Source: JAEUQQ01 sp963697285 (lineage in GTDB: Bacteria; Acidobacteriota; Vicinamibacteria; Vicinamibacterales; JAFNAJ01). From it: a stretch of DNA of 64,000 nucleotides. Positions 44,141 to 52,599 of this stretch are shown one piece after another (position 1 is the stretch's first letter; each line of letters opens with the position of its first letter). Under the pieces are notes generated by a model, which was given only the letters and a program-made list of their open reading frames with translations, was not told where the DNA came from and searched no databases. The translations under genes were made by a program, and so were the position numbers. The stretch spans positions 62,001 to 126,000 of the forward strand of contig CAVONI010000001.1 in assembly GCA_963697285.1 (NCBI GenBank), in the 5' to 3' direction.

Positions 44141-44165
44141 ATTGGATGTAGTTCACTACAGTGAA
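44134..44165 (+). promoter_or_regulatory. Promoter and TetR operator upstream of the DUF998 gene
   Basis: TTGACA at 44134-44139 and TACAGT at 44157-44162 with 17-bp spacing form a promoter. The palindrome TTCACT-AC-AGTGAA (44152-44165) overlaps the -10 box and lies 12 bp from the TetR start on the other strand. Binding there would block both genes. Confidence 0.6.
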
Positions 44166-44214
44166 TATCACAACCCCGCAACCGCGCACCAGCGCGGACG
44201 AGAAGGAGCTGATG

Positions 44215-44871
44215 ATGACCAGCGCAGCAATCGCAGGCGGCGTCGCCGTCTTCGCGACAAGTGTCGCGTTCCTCAGTCTCACGATCCTGCACGTGCTCAG
44301 CCCGGAGTTCCAGCCATCCTGGCGCATGGTGAGCGAATATGCCAACGGGCGCCATGGCTGGCTGCTGTCGATGATGTTCGCGGGATGGGGCCTGGGTTCG
44401 CTGGCCCTCGCCGCAGCGCTTGGCCCGTCGCAGTCCAGCCCGCTCGGCCGTGTCGGCGTCGCCTTCCTCGTCCTGGCGGGGATCGGCGAGATGATGGCCG
44501 CCGTGTTCGACATCAACCACCGGCTGCATGGGCTCGCGGCGATGATCGGCATCCCCAGCCTTCCGGTGGCCGCAGTGCTGATCACGATGGCGCTGCGTCG
44601 TGCGGACGGCCTGGCCGCTCCCCCGGCGTGGGCCGCTCACTTCACGTGGATCAGCTTCGTGCTGATGGGCGCCGCGATGGTCGCCTTCATGCGCTCGCTG
44701 TCGCAGGCTGGCGTCGATGTCTCGGCGCAGGCCGGACCGCTGGCCACGTTGCCGGCCGGCGTCACGCCGTTCGTCGGCTGGGCCAACCGGCTCCTCGTTC
44801 TTGCCTACATGACCTGGGTCGTACTGGCAGCGCTGCCGATCGTTCGCCAGTCATCGACGTCGCCGCCTTAG
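44215..44871 (+). CDS. DUF998-family membrane protein
   Basis: 218 aa with five to six transmembrane helices: TSAAIAGGVAVFATSVAFLSL, GWLLSMMFAGWGLGSLALAAAL, VAFLVLAGIGEMMAAVFDI, LAAMIGIPSLPVAAVLI and others. The start is taken at ATG 44215 because AGAAGGAG (44201-44208) is at the right distance; an ATG three bases earlier is possible. The GTG at 44161 lies inside the operator and promoter and is rejected. DUF998 proteins are integral membrane proteins of unknown function and are often regulated by TetR-type neighbours, as here. Confidence 0.83.
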   Translation: MTSAAIAGGVAVFATSVAFLSLTILHVLSPEFQPSWRMVSEYANGRHGWLLSMMFAGWGLGSLALAAALGPSQSSPLGRVGVAFLVLAGIGEMMAAVFDINHRLHGLAAMIGIPSLPVAAVLITMALRRADGLAAPPAWAAHFTWISFVLMGAAMVAFMRSLSQAGVDVSAQAGPLATLPAGVTPFVGWANRLLVLAYMTWVVLAALPIVRQSSTSPP

Positions 44872-44990
44872 CACTTCGATTCGCAATTGCGGCGACGTAT
44901 CGTGAAGCCGGCACGTCGCCATTACTGCTCACTCAGCACGAAGTCCTGAGCGAGCGTACGTGGTCATACTTGCGAGCCGAAGGACTTAGC

Positions 44991-45081
44991 CATCGACTCG
45001 GTTGTGTTGAGGACAGGTCACGGGCGAACCAACCTGGCGGACGTGCCGGTTCGGTGTCGGTACCGCCTCAACACGAGTGAG
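44991..45081 (+). repeat. Dispersed ~90-bp palindrome-ended element, copy B
   Basis: Counterpart, in the opposite orientation, of the element at 5237-5326. It sits in the 337-bp gap between the DUF998 and M24 genes, which otherwise holds nothing recognised. The termini GTGTTGAGG/CCTCAACAC could fold it into one long hairpin. Confidence 0.7.
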
Positions 45082-45208
45082 CTCAGGGTCGAGGCCGCGT
45101 GGGTTGCCGGCGAGGTCTGACTGCCATTGCGAAGGCGGTCTGTAGGCAGGCATCTGCCGCAGGCGTGCCAGGCGTCGCGTATGATCGGCGCGCCTCGGAG
45201 GTCCCACG

Positions 45209-46637
45209 ATGACGCGCCGCGTACTGCTCCTCGCCGCCCTGGTCGTATCGGTGTCGCTGCTGCACGCCCAGGAACGACCCCCGTTCCAGGCTGATTTCCC
45301 CGCCGAGGAACTCGCTCAGCGGCGCGCCCGCGTCCTGGACGCCATCGGCGCCAACGGGATCGCCATCCTCCAGGGCGCACCTGGCGTCGATGGGTTCAGG
45401 GTCTTCCGCCAGACGAACGAGTTCTACTACCTGACCGGCCTCGAGACGCCGCACGCCTACCTCGTGCTCGACGGGCGGACGCGCAAGGCCACGCTGTTCC
45501 TCACGCCGCGGAACGAGGCCCTGGAACGGAGTGGCGGCGCGATGTGGGCGGCCGAGGACAAGGCCGAGGTGATCGCGCTCACGGGCGTCGATGCGGTCGA
45601 ACCGGTAGACCGGCTGTCGCGCCAGACGTTCAACGCCATGCTGCGCCCGCCACGGCCGACGCTCTACACGCCGTTCAGCCCGGCCGAGGGCGAGGCGCAG
45701 AGCCGCGACGAGATCCTCGGGCACCAGGCGGGCGTCGCCGCCGACCCGTGGGACGGCCGGCCGTCGCGCGAAGCGCACTTCCTGCGCCTGCTCGCGGAAC
45801 GCTATCCAGCGCTCGAGCGCCGCGACCTCACGCCCATCCTCGACACGCTGCGCGCGACGAAGAGCGAGCGCGAGATCGCGCTGATCCGGAAGGCATCGGT
45901 GCTGGCAGGGCTGGGATTGCTCGAGGCGATGCGCAGCACGAAGCCGGGCATCCACGAGTACGAGGCCGCTGCCGCGGCACGCTTCACCTTCCTCGCCAAC
46001 GGCGCGAGGTACGAGGGCTACAACCCCATCGCCGGCGGCGGCACGAACGCGTGGATGGGGCACTACTCCCGCAACCTCGATCGGCTGAAGGCCGGCGACA
46101 TGCTGTTGATGGACTACGCGCCCGACCTGCGGTACTACACGGGCGACGTCACCCGCATGTGGCCCGTGAGCGGCACCTACACGCCCGCGCAGCGCACGCT
46201 GGCGAACGTCATCCTCGCGTACCGCGACGCGTTCTTCCGCTACATCAAGGCCGGCGTCATGCCCGACGAGGTGCTGGCGCGCGCGCGCGACGACATGGCG
46301 CAAGGTCATTGCGACGACGACGTTCGCGAACGAGCACCACCGGAAGGCCGCCGAGGCGATGCTCACGTTCCGGGGCCACCTGCAGCACCACGTCGGGATG
46401 ACGGTGCACGACCCCGGCACCATCTGGGGCCAGCCGTTCCGCGAGGGCCAGGTGTTCACCGTGGACCCGATGATGTGGATCGCCGAAGAGAAGCTCTACG
46501 TGCGGATGGAGGACACGGTGCTGGTCACGAAGGACGGCATCGAGAACTTCACCGCCTTCCTGGCCAGCACCCCCGACGAGATCGAGGCCGTGATGAAACA
46601 CGACGGCGTGCTGTCGCACGTGCCACGCCTGCCCTGA
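45209..46637 (+). pseudogene. M24-family metallopeptidase (Xaa-Pro aminopeptidase-like), one frameshift
   Basis: About 475 aa with the frame restored; exported (signal peptide residues 1-20, ending LLHAQ). The N-terminal about 170 residues are the aminopeptidase P N-domain (FYYLTGLETPHAYLVLDG). The pita-bread domain has LLMDYAPDLRYYTGDVTR (two metal-binding Asp), HHVGMTVHDPG (His), VFTVDPMMWI (where most M24 enzymes have Glu) and VRMEDTVLVT (the last Glu). The break is at about 46300, between DDMA and KVIATTTFANEHH, and one base resolves it. It removes N-terminal residues before proline in peptides. Convergent with the M1 gene. Confidence 0.8.
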
Positions 46638-46649
46638 CGGGCGAGCCGA

Positions 46650-48287
46650 TCAGCGCGCCTCGGCGAACGTCGCCTCCATCAGCACCGTGTGGTGCGGGTC
46701 GAGCACGACGCGCACGGGCCGTGGGCTCGCGATCTCGAACTCGTGCGTCGCCAGGTCGAGTTGCACGGTGGTGATCGCGGGCGTCGCGCTGCCCTCGGTG
46801 TAGACGGCCACCTGCAGCGGCATGGAGAAGAGCCGCGCCGCGTCGCGTTGCGCCAGCCTCACCACGACAGTCTGTGTGTCAGGGCGGTATTGCCACGTGC
46901 CATCGAGGCGCACAAGTCCGCCACGCGTGAGCCACTGATCGAAGAACCGCCCGAGCTCGCGCCCCGAGGCCCGTTCCATCTCGCCGCGGAAGTCAGCGGT
47001 GGTGGCGTGCCCGTCCTTGTGCGCACGGTAGTAGCTGCGGATGCCCGTCCAGAAGGCCTCGTCGCCCACGAGGCCGCGAAGCATGTGCAGCACCCAGGCG
47101 CCCTTCTGGTAGATCTGCCCGGTCGTCACCTTCGTCATGTCGTCGAGGTTGTCGTGGACGATGCGGTAGTCGGGCTGCTTCCGATCGAAGTCGATCACCC
47201 GCTGGCGGCTGGCCTCGAGCCCGCGGAGGAATTCGTCGCGGCCGTAGGCGTGCTCGATGAACAGCAGCGTGAAGTACGTCGCGAACCCCTCGCTCAGCCA
47301 CACATCGTCCCAGTCGTACTCGGTGACCGCGTTGCCGAACCACTGGTGCGCCACCTCGTGGATGATGACGTTGCGCCAGCGCTCGCTGCGCGTGCCGGTG
47401 ACCGATCCCTCGCTGTAGAAGATGGCGCTCGCCGACTCCATGCCGCCGCTGACGCTGTTCGACTGCACGTTGGCGAGCTTCTCGTACGAGAAGGGCCCGA
47501 CCCGCTCCGAGTAGAACGCCAGCGCGTCGCGCGTCGGCACCGCGAAGTCGTGGAACCCGTTGTCGCGATCCCTGGCGTAGACCCAGGTCTGGATGGCCTT
47601 GCCGTCGAACGTGTCGACGTGCTGCACCGCGAAGCGCGCGACGCCGAGCACGTAGAGCCACGGCGAGATGGCGACCGACTGGCGCCAGTGCGTGCGCCGC
47701 CGGCCGTCGGGCAGGTCGGTCTCCTCGACGAGCAGGCCGTTCGACACCACCTGGTAGTGCGCGGGTGCCGTCACCACCATGCTGGACGTTGCCTTGTCGT
47801 AGACGTGATCGACCGTTGGCAGCCAGTGCCGTGCCTTGTCGGGCCAGTTGTCGCTGAAGAACGTGCGCTCGCCGTACTTGTTCGGGGCGATCCTGAGCCC
47901 CGAGGCCGGCACGCCCGCGTAGGCGATGCGCAGCCGCAGCCGTTCGCCCTTCGCGAAACGCCGCGGCAGCTGGACGAGGACCGCGTTGTCGCGGTGCGTG
48001 AACGCGGCAGGCGCTGCATCGATCGACACGGCGCTCACCGTCATGCCCTTGCCGCTCGCCGCATCGTGGTTCACGAGGTCGAAGCGCAGGCGCTCTTCGT
48101 CGCCCGCGAATCGGACCTCGATGTCGGCCGTTCCCGCGATGCGGTCGTCGGCGTCGCCCAGGTCGAGTTCGAAGCGATAGTCGACGACGTCGACGCGGGG
48201 GTTCTTCGGATAGGTGTCGGCGCGCGCGTCGACGAGCGCGCACACGACCCCGCACCACATGACGAAACACATGACCGGCAGCCGCAT
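46650..48287 (-). CDS. M1-family zinc metallopeptidase, secreted
   Basis: 545 aa. Signal peptide in the first about 23 residues (VMCFVMWCGVVCALVDARA). N-terminal beta domain, then GGMESASAIFYS (the exopeptidase GxMEN variant), NVIIHEVAHQWFGNAVTEYDWDDVWLSEGFATYF carrying HExxH and the distal Glu 18 residues on, and MLRGLVGDEAFWTGI in the helical part. The ATG at 48287 gives the best signal peptide; further upstream in-frame codons are not protein-like. It lies tail-to-tail with the Xaa-Pro aminopeptidase-like gene, forming a peptide-scavenging pair. A zinc aminopeptidase acting in the periplasm or outside is predicted. Confidence 0.92.
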   Translation of the reverse strand: MRLPVMCFVMWCGVVCALVDARADTYPKNPRVDVVDYRFELDLGDADDRIAGTADIEVRFAGDEERLRFDLVNHDAASGKGMTVSAVSIDAAPAAFTHRDNAVLVQLPRRFAKGERLRLRIAYAGVPASGLRIAPNKYGERTFFSDNWPDKARHWLPTVDHVYDKATSSMVVTAPAHYQVVSNGLLVEETDLPDGRRRTHWRQSVAISPWLYVLGVARFAVQHVDTFDGKAIQTWVYARDRDNGFHDFAVPTRDALAFYSERVGPFSYEKLANVQSNSVSGGMESASAIFYSEGSVTGTRSERWRNVIIHEVAHQWFGNAVTEYDWDDVWLSEGFATYFTLLFIEHAYGRDEFLRGLEASRQRVIDFDRKQPDYRIVHDNLDDMTKVTTGQIYQKGAWVLHMLRGLVGDEAFWTGIRSYYRAHKDGHATTADFRGEMERASGRELGRFFDQWLTRGGLVRLDGTWQYRPDTQTVVVRLAQRDAARLFSMPLQVAVYTEGSATPAITTVQLDLATHEFEIASPRPVRVVLDPHHTVLMEATFAEAR

Positions 48288-48457
48288 GGCTCGCAAGCCT
48301 ACCCCAACGCGGGGGCTGACGTCGTCCCCGATCAGCGGTGTGGGGGTGGGTGCCTTGCAGATGAAGGTCTCGGTGTTCTGTCGTCGCCTGATCAGGGCCG
48401 CGTCAGGGCATCGACGAGCGGCTGATACCACGCGCGCACGCCGTCTCTGGCGGCACG

Positions 48458-48478
48458 AGAATACTGATAGAATACTGA
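48458..48478 (+). promoter_or_regulatory. Two 10-bp direct repeats with 11-bp period upstream of the AbrB-type antitoxin
   Basis: AGAATACTGA occurs at 48458-48467 and 48469-48478, one helical turn apart, immediately before the ATG at 48480. The second repeat contains TAGAAT, a possible -10 box that would start transcription at the ATG itself. The arrangement suggests an antitoxin-bound operator and possibly a leaderless message. Confidence 0.5.
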
Positions 48479-48479
48479 C

Positions 48480-48725
48480 ATGGTGCGGAAGATCGTTCAG
48501 ACCGGATCGTCGCTTGCCGTCACGTTGCCGAAGGAAGTCGTCGATCAGTTCAAGCTCAAGAAGGGCGACTCGGTCGACGTGTCGGTCCACCCGCAAACCG
48601 GCGCCATTGTCGTCAGGACCGGCGTGCGCTACATCGAGGGCGGGGAGGTCACTGCGCGGTTCAACGCGCGCGCGCAGAAAGTGCTCGCCAAGTACGACCC
48701 GGCGTTTGAAGAACTGGCGAAGTGA
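48480..48725 (+). CDS. AbrB/MazE-like antitoxin (SpoVT-AbrB domain)
   Basis: 81 aa. The SpoVT-AbrB swapped-hairpin fold is seen in VRKIVQTGSSLAVTLPKEVVDQFKLKKGDSVDVSVHP, with TGSSLAVTLPKEVV the DNA-contacting signature. The C-terminal half (VRYIEGGEVTARFNARAQKVL) should bind the toxin. No ribosome site lies upstream of ATG 48480. Its stop overlaps the GTG start of the Doc-type toxin (GTGA), so it is an antitoxin-first pair. Direct repeats before the gene are a probable autoregulatory operator. It lies in the divergent spacer of the M1 peptidase gene. Confidence 0.9.
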   Translation: MVRKIVQTGSSLAVTLPKEVVDQFKLKKGDSVDVSVHPQTGAIVVRTGVRYIEGGEVTARFNARAQKVLAKYDPAFEELAK

Positions 48726-49114
48726 CGGTCGAGTACCTGTCAATCGGCCAGGTGCTGGCGCTACACGCGCGGCAAGTGCGCCGGTATGGCGGCAGTGCCG
48801 GCGTGCGCGATCGTGACGCTCTCGAGAGCGCGCTGGCGCGGCCGGCGGCGACGTTTGGCGGAGAGGACCTGTATCGCGACATCGCCGACAAGGCCGCCGC
48901 GCTCATGCACTCGCTGGTGTTGAACCATCCGTTCGTCGACGGCAACAAGCGGGCTGGAGCCTTCGCCGCGATCGTCTTTGCCGAATCGAACGGCCACGAG
49001 TTCCTGGCGACACCGGGCGAGCTCGTCGAGACGACGCTCGCGGTGGCCGAAGGCGACATGGCCGTCGAAGCCCTCGCGATTTGGTTTCGCCAGCGCCTTC
49101 GATCAACAGAGTGA
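48722..49114 (+). CDS. Fic/Doc-family toxin (death-on-curing)
   Basis: 130 aa, the size of Doc toxins. The Fic core motif HPFVDGNKRAG (about residues 67-77) holds the catalytic His and the phosphate-binding GNKR; the Doc version has Lys in place of Gly. Upstream VRDRDALESALARPAATFGGEDLY contains the flap and target-binding region. The start is a GTG at 48722. Doc enzymes phosphorylate EF-Tu rather than AMPylate, which the Lys supports. Doc here is paired with an AbrB-type antitoxin instead of Phd, a known alternative combination. Confidence 0.93.
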   Translation: MTVEYLSIGQVLALHARQVRRYGGSAGVRDRDALESALARPAATFGGEDLYRDIADKAAALMHSLVLNHPFVDGNKRAGAFAAIVFAESNGHEFLATPGELVETTLAVAEGDMAVEALAIWFRQRLRSTE

Positions 49115-49151
49115 CGGGCATTCACCGGGGCGCGAGTGATCCGCCCTGCCC

Positions 49152-49637
49152 TCATGTCATCTTGTCGTACCGAATCCCGGTGACCTCCAGGCGCTCGGGC
49201 CCGCGAGGCGTCCTGACCGTGACGACATCCCCGACCCGTGCCTTCAGCAGGGCGGTTGCCAGCGGAGAGCGCCACGACACGCGTTCGTCGCCGGAATCGA
49301 GCTCGTCGATGCCGACAATGGTCACGGTCCGCTCGTCGCCGGACGTGCTCTCGAAGGTCACGGTCGCCCCGAAGAACACCCGGTCAGGGACCCTCCCGGC
49401 GTTGTCGACCACCGCCGCGCTGTCGAGACTCTTCGAGAGGTAGCGGATGCGCCGGTCGATTTCGCGCAGCTTCCGCTTGCCGTAGATGTAGTCGCCGTTC
49501 TCCGAGCGATCGCCGTTGCTCGCGGCCCACGCCACGGTCGTCACGAGCGCCGGCCGCTCGACCTTCCACAGGCGGGCCAACTCGTCGTGCAGCCGCCGGT
49601 GCCCGGCGGGCGTCATGTAGTTCTTGAATCCGTCCAT
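49152..49637 (-). CDS. greB: Transcription elongation factor GreB
   Basis: 161 aa. The N-terminal coiled-coil contains YMTPAGHRRLHDELARL, then GDRSENGDYIYGKRKLREIDRRIRYL with the acidic tip that inserts into the RNA polymerase channel. The GDYIYGK version is typical of GreB rather than GreA. The C-terminal FKBP-like domain is in the second half (TVTFESTSGDERTVTIVG, SWRSPLATALLKARVGD). GreB stimulates cleavage of backtracked RNA. The ATG at 49637 is chosen as the first family residue (MDGFKNYM); a GTG lies just before it. It is convergent with the Doc toxin gene and appears unlinked to its neighbours. Confidence 0.92.
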   Translation of the reverse strand: MDGFKNYMTPAGHRRLHDELARLWKVERPALVTTVAWAASNGDRSENGDYIYGKRKLREIDRRIRYLSKSLDSAAVVDNAGRVPDRVFFGATVTFESTSGDERTVTIVGIDELDSGDERVSWRSPLATALLKARVGDVVTVRTPRGPERLEVTGIRYDKMT

Positions 49638-50023
49638 CACTGTCGCCGGCACCCGACCTCCCCCTGAGCATGACACGTCCAGAAGGGGTCACATCTTTCA
49701 TTGCAGCATTTCTCAAGACCTGACCCCGACCCGCGATGTCGCGTGCAGGGCGTCTCGACTCGCCACGAGGACCGCCCGCCAGGCGTAACGTCAGCCAATC
49801 AGCCCGAAAGGCCGTCATCCTCGATTGCTGCCCCTGTCGTTGGCGGGATGTGTTCGCCGTGGGTTTCGACGGCACGATCGTGCATTACGACGGAACGGGC
49901 TGGTCGCCGATGCCGAGCGGTTGCACGCAGTGGCTCACCCGTGTGTGGGGACGGCCGGGAGATGTCTTCGCCATCGGGAGCGCCGCCCAGGTCGGCCCAA
50001 TAAGGCCGACCCGGGCGTCGTGA
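49638..50023. other. Intergenic, with an inverted repeat and a gene fragment
   Basis: No intact gene. The inverted repeat GGGGTCAcaTCT (49685-49696) and AGACCTGACCCC (49716-49727) matches at 10 of 12 bases with a 19-bp loop, and looks like a REP- or MITE-type element. A repeat-protein fragment follows at 49847-49987. Confidence 0.45.
49847..49987 (+). pseudogene. Fragment of a secreted 'DVFAVG...GW' repeat protein
   Basis: The plus strand reads DVFAVGFDGTIVHYDGTGW, SPMPSGCTQWLTRVWG and DVFAIGS, the repeat unit (about 45 residues) of beta-propeller-like proteins common in environmental genomes. There is no start, signal peptide or second full repeat. It is a remnant. Confidence 0.6.
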
Positions 50024-52204
50024 TCAGGCAAGGTCGAAGCGATCGAGCGTCATGACCTTGTCCCACGCGGCCACGAAGTCGCGCACGAACTTCTCGTGAG
50101 CGTCGTCAGACGCGTAGACCTCGGCGAGGGCCCGGAGCTCGGAGTTCGACCCGAAGAGCAGATCGACGCGACTGCCGGTCCACTTCACCGCGCTCGTCCC
50201 GCGGCCGCGGCCCTCGAAGGTCTCCGCCGCCTCGGACGTCGGCCGCCACTCCGTGCCCATGTCGAGCAGGTTCACGAAGAAGTCGTTCGTCAACGTCCCG
50301 GGCCGCCCGGTGAAGACGCCGAGATCCGACGAGGGCGCGTTCGCACCCAGGACGCGCAGGCCGCCCACGAGCACGGTCATCTCGGGCGCGCTGAGCGTCA
50401 GCATCTGCGCCCGCTCGACGAGCAGCGTCTCGGCCGGCAGATGGTGTCGCTCCCCGACGTAGTTGCGGAACCCGTCTGCCGTCGGCTCGAGCACGCCGAA
50501 CGCCTCCACGTCGGTCTGCTCCTGCGACGCGTCAGTGCGCCCCGGCGCAAAGGGCACCTGCACGTCGTGCCCGGCGTTCTTCGCGGCCTGCTCGACGGCC
50601 GCACACCCGCCCAGCACGATCAGGTCGGCAAGCGAGACCCGCTTCTTTCCGCCGGCCTGTGCGTCGTTGAACGCCTGCTGGATCCTCTCCAGGGTCGCCA
50701 ACACCTTCGCGAGCTCTGGCGGATTGTTGACCGCCCACTCCTTCTGCGGTGCGAGTCGGATGCGCGCCCCGTTGGCGCCCCCGCGCTTGTCGGTGTAACG
50801 GAACGTCGACGCCGACGCCCACGCGGTCGTGACCAACTGCGAGACCGACAGGCCCGAGGCGAGGATCGCGCCCTTGAGGGCGGCGATGTCGTCCGCGCCG
50901 ATCAGGTCGTGGGTGACCGGCGGGACGGGGTCCTGCCACACCAGCGGCTCCGACGGCACGAGCTTGCCGAGATACCGCGAGATGGGTCCCATGTCGCGGT
51001 GCGTCAGCTTGAACCACGCCCTGGCGAAGGCATCCGCAAACTCCTGCGGGTTCTGGTGGAAGCGCCGCGAGATCGGCCCGTAGATCGGGTCCATCCGCAA
51101 CGCGAGATCGGTCGTCAGCATCACCGGGGCGTGCCGCTTCGACGGATCGTGGGCGTCGGGCACGGTGCTGGCCGCGGCGGGATCCGTGGGCACCCACTGC
51201 CACGCGCCAGCCGGGCTCTTGGTCAAGTCCCAGTCGTAGCGGAACAGGGTGTCGAAGAAGCTGTTGTCCCAGGCCACCGGCGTGGGTGTCCAGGCGCCCT
51301 CGAGCCCGCTGCTGATGGTGTCGCCGCCCTTGCCGGTGCCGTAGCTGTTGCTCCAGCCGAGCCCCTGCGCCTCGAGCGGGGCCGCCTCGGGCTCGGGGCC
51401 GACATGCGTAGCGGCAGCCGCACCGTGGGTCTTGCCGAACGTGTGCCCGCCGGCGATGAGCGCGACCGTCTCCTCGTCGTTCATGGCCATGCGCTTGAAC
51501 GTCTCACGGATGTCGTGGGCCGCCGCAAGCGCGCTCGGCTGGCCGTTCGGCCCTTCCGGATTCACGTAGATGAGGCCCATCTGCACGGCAGCGAGAGGAT
51601 TGTCGAGCTGTCGCTCGCCCTTGTAACGCGCGTCAGCGAGCCACGTGTCCTCGGTCCCCCAGTTGACCTGCTCGGGCTCCCAGACATCCTCGCGCCCGCC
51701 GCCGAAGCCGAACGTCTTGAACCCCATCGACTCGAGGGCGCAGTTGCCGGCGAAGACCATCAGGTCGGCCCACGAGATCTTCCTGCCGTACTTTTTCTTC
51801 ACGGGCCACAGCAGCCGGCGCGCCTTGTCGAGGTTCACGTTGTCGGGCCAGCTGTTCAGAGGTGCGAACCGCTGCTCGCCGGACCCCGCGCCGCCGCGGC
51901 CGTCGTGGATGCGGTAGGTGCCCGCGCTGTGCCAGGCCATCCGGATGAAGAGGGGGCCGTAGTGACCGTAGTCGGCCGGCCACCAGTCCTGCGACGTCGT
52001 CATGACCTGCTCGATGTCCTTCTTCAAGGCATCGAGATCGAGGGTCTTGAACGCTGCGGCGTAGTCGAAGTCCGCACCCATGGGATCGCGCACGGGTGGG
52101 TTCTGCTGGAGCACCTGCAGGTTCAGCTGGTTCGGCCACCAGTCGCGGTTCGACCGGGCGGCCTGCGCTTTGCCCGTGAACGGGCACTTCTGTTCGTTGC
52201 TCAT
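50024..52204 (-). CDS. katG: Catalase-peroxidase
   Basis: 726 aa, full-length haem catalase-peroxidase with two homologous halves. The N-terminal active site has RMAWHSAGTYR (distal Arg, Trp, His); the adduct Trp is that distal Trp, with the partner Tyr in LIYVNPEGPNG and the Met in RMDPIYGP. The proximal His is in VALIAGGHTFGKTHGA. The C-terminal half is degenerate, as usual. Start ATG 52204 follows AGAGGTG at 9 nt; the GTG at 52216 overlaps that site. It detoxifies H2O2 and has peroxidase activity. No FurA/OxyR gene is adjacent. Confidence 0.97.
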   Translation of the reverse strand: MSNEQKCPFTGKAQAARSNRDWWPNQLNLQVLQQNPPVRDPMGADFDYAAAFKTLDLDALKKDIEQVMTTSQDWWPADYGHYGPLFIRMAWHSAGTYRIHDGRGGAGSGEQRFAPLNSWPDNVNLDKARRLLWPVKKKYGRKISWADLMVFAGNCALESMGFKTFGFGGGREDVWEPEQVNWGTEDTWLADARYKGERQLDNPLAAVQMGLIYVNPEGPNGQPSALAAAHDIRETFKRMAMNDEETVALIAGGHTFGKTHGAAAATHVGPEPEAAPLEAQGLGWSNSYGTGKGGDTISSGLEGAWTPTPVAWDNSFFDTLFRYDWDLTKSPAGAWQWVPTDPAAASTVPDAHDPSKRHAPVMLTTDLALRMDPIYGPISRRFHQNPQEFADAFARAWFKLTHRDMGPISRYLGKLVPSEPLVWQDPVPPVTHDLIGADDIAALKGAILASGLSVSQLVTTAWASASTFRYTDKRGGANGARIRLAPQKEWAVNNPPELAKVLATLERIQQAFNDAQAGGKKRVSLADLIVLGGCAAVEQAAKNAGHDVQVPFAPGRTDASQEQTDVEAFGVLEPTADGFRNYVGERHHLPAETLLVERAQMLTLSAPEMTVLVGGLRVLGANAPSSDLGVFTGRPGTLTNDFFVNLLDMGTEWRPTSEAAETFEGRGRGTSAVKWTGSRVDLLFGSNSELRALAEVYASDDAHEKFVRDFVAAWDKVMTLDRFDLA

Positions 52205-52599
52205 GCTGTCGTTCACCTCTGCTGTGTTGGAGATGCGGTTCGGTTATCAGTCCGGGGACGTTCCTGGTAGTTGGACAACGGGATCTCAGGCTCTTCGTGT
52301 GTGTGTGCTGTCGCTGAACTCGGCGTCAGCGTGTCGGGAGGGCTGGAGCGGGAGGTCAACCTGATCAGTGACCATTGGAATAGGGTAGATCAAGATCGGG
52401 AATGATTCGAATGCCCGACCCTCAGACCTGGCAAAGCCACACCCGGGTCGGCTGGCACAGGTGGTCTCGTTCGGGTTGCCTGGTTCACCGTGTTCAGAAG
52501 ACTGAACGCCTCGGCCCGCTCCTCGAGACGAACGGGGAACCACCGACGCGGTATGCGCAGCAGGCGGAGGCCGAGCCTCCACGGGACCGCTGCGGAGCC
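52205..52599. other. Non-coding spacer between katG and the injection-system operon
   Basis: 395 bp upstream of katG and downstream of the DUF6519 gene. I see no gene or clear terminator. A stretch near 52420 (ACCCTCAGACCTGGCA) weakly resembles part of the dispersed element but was not counted as a copy. The katG promoter must lie in its left part. Confidence 0.5.

Noticed and set aside
50096..52270. Long plus-strand frame opposite katG
   Set aside because: No domain signature; katG is unmistakable on the other strand.
52420..52460. Possible further copy of the 90-bp element near the injection operon
   Set aside because: Similarity is limited to about 15 bp around ACCCTCAGACCTGG and the terminal repeats are missing.
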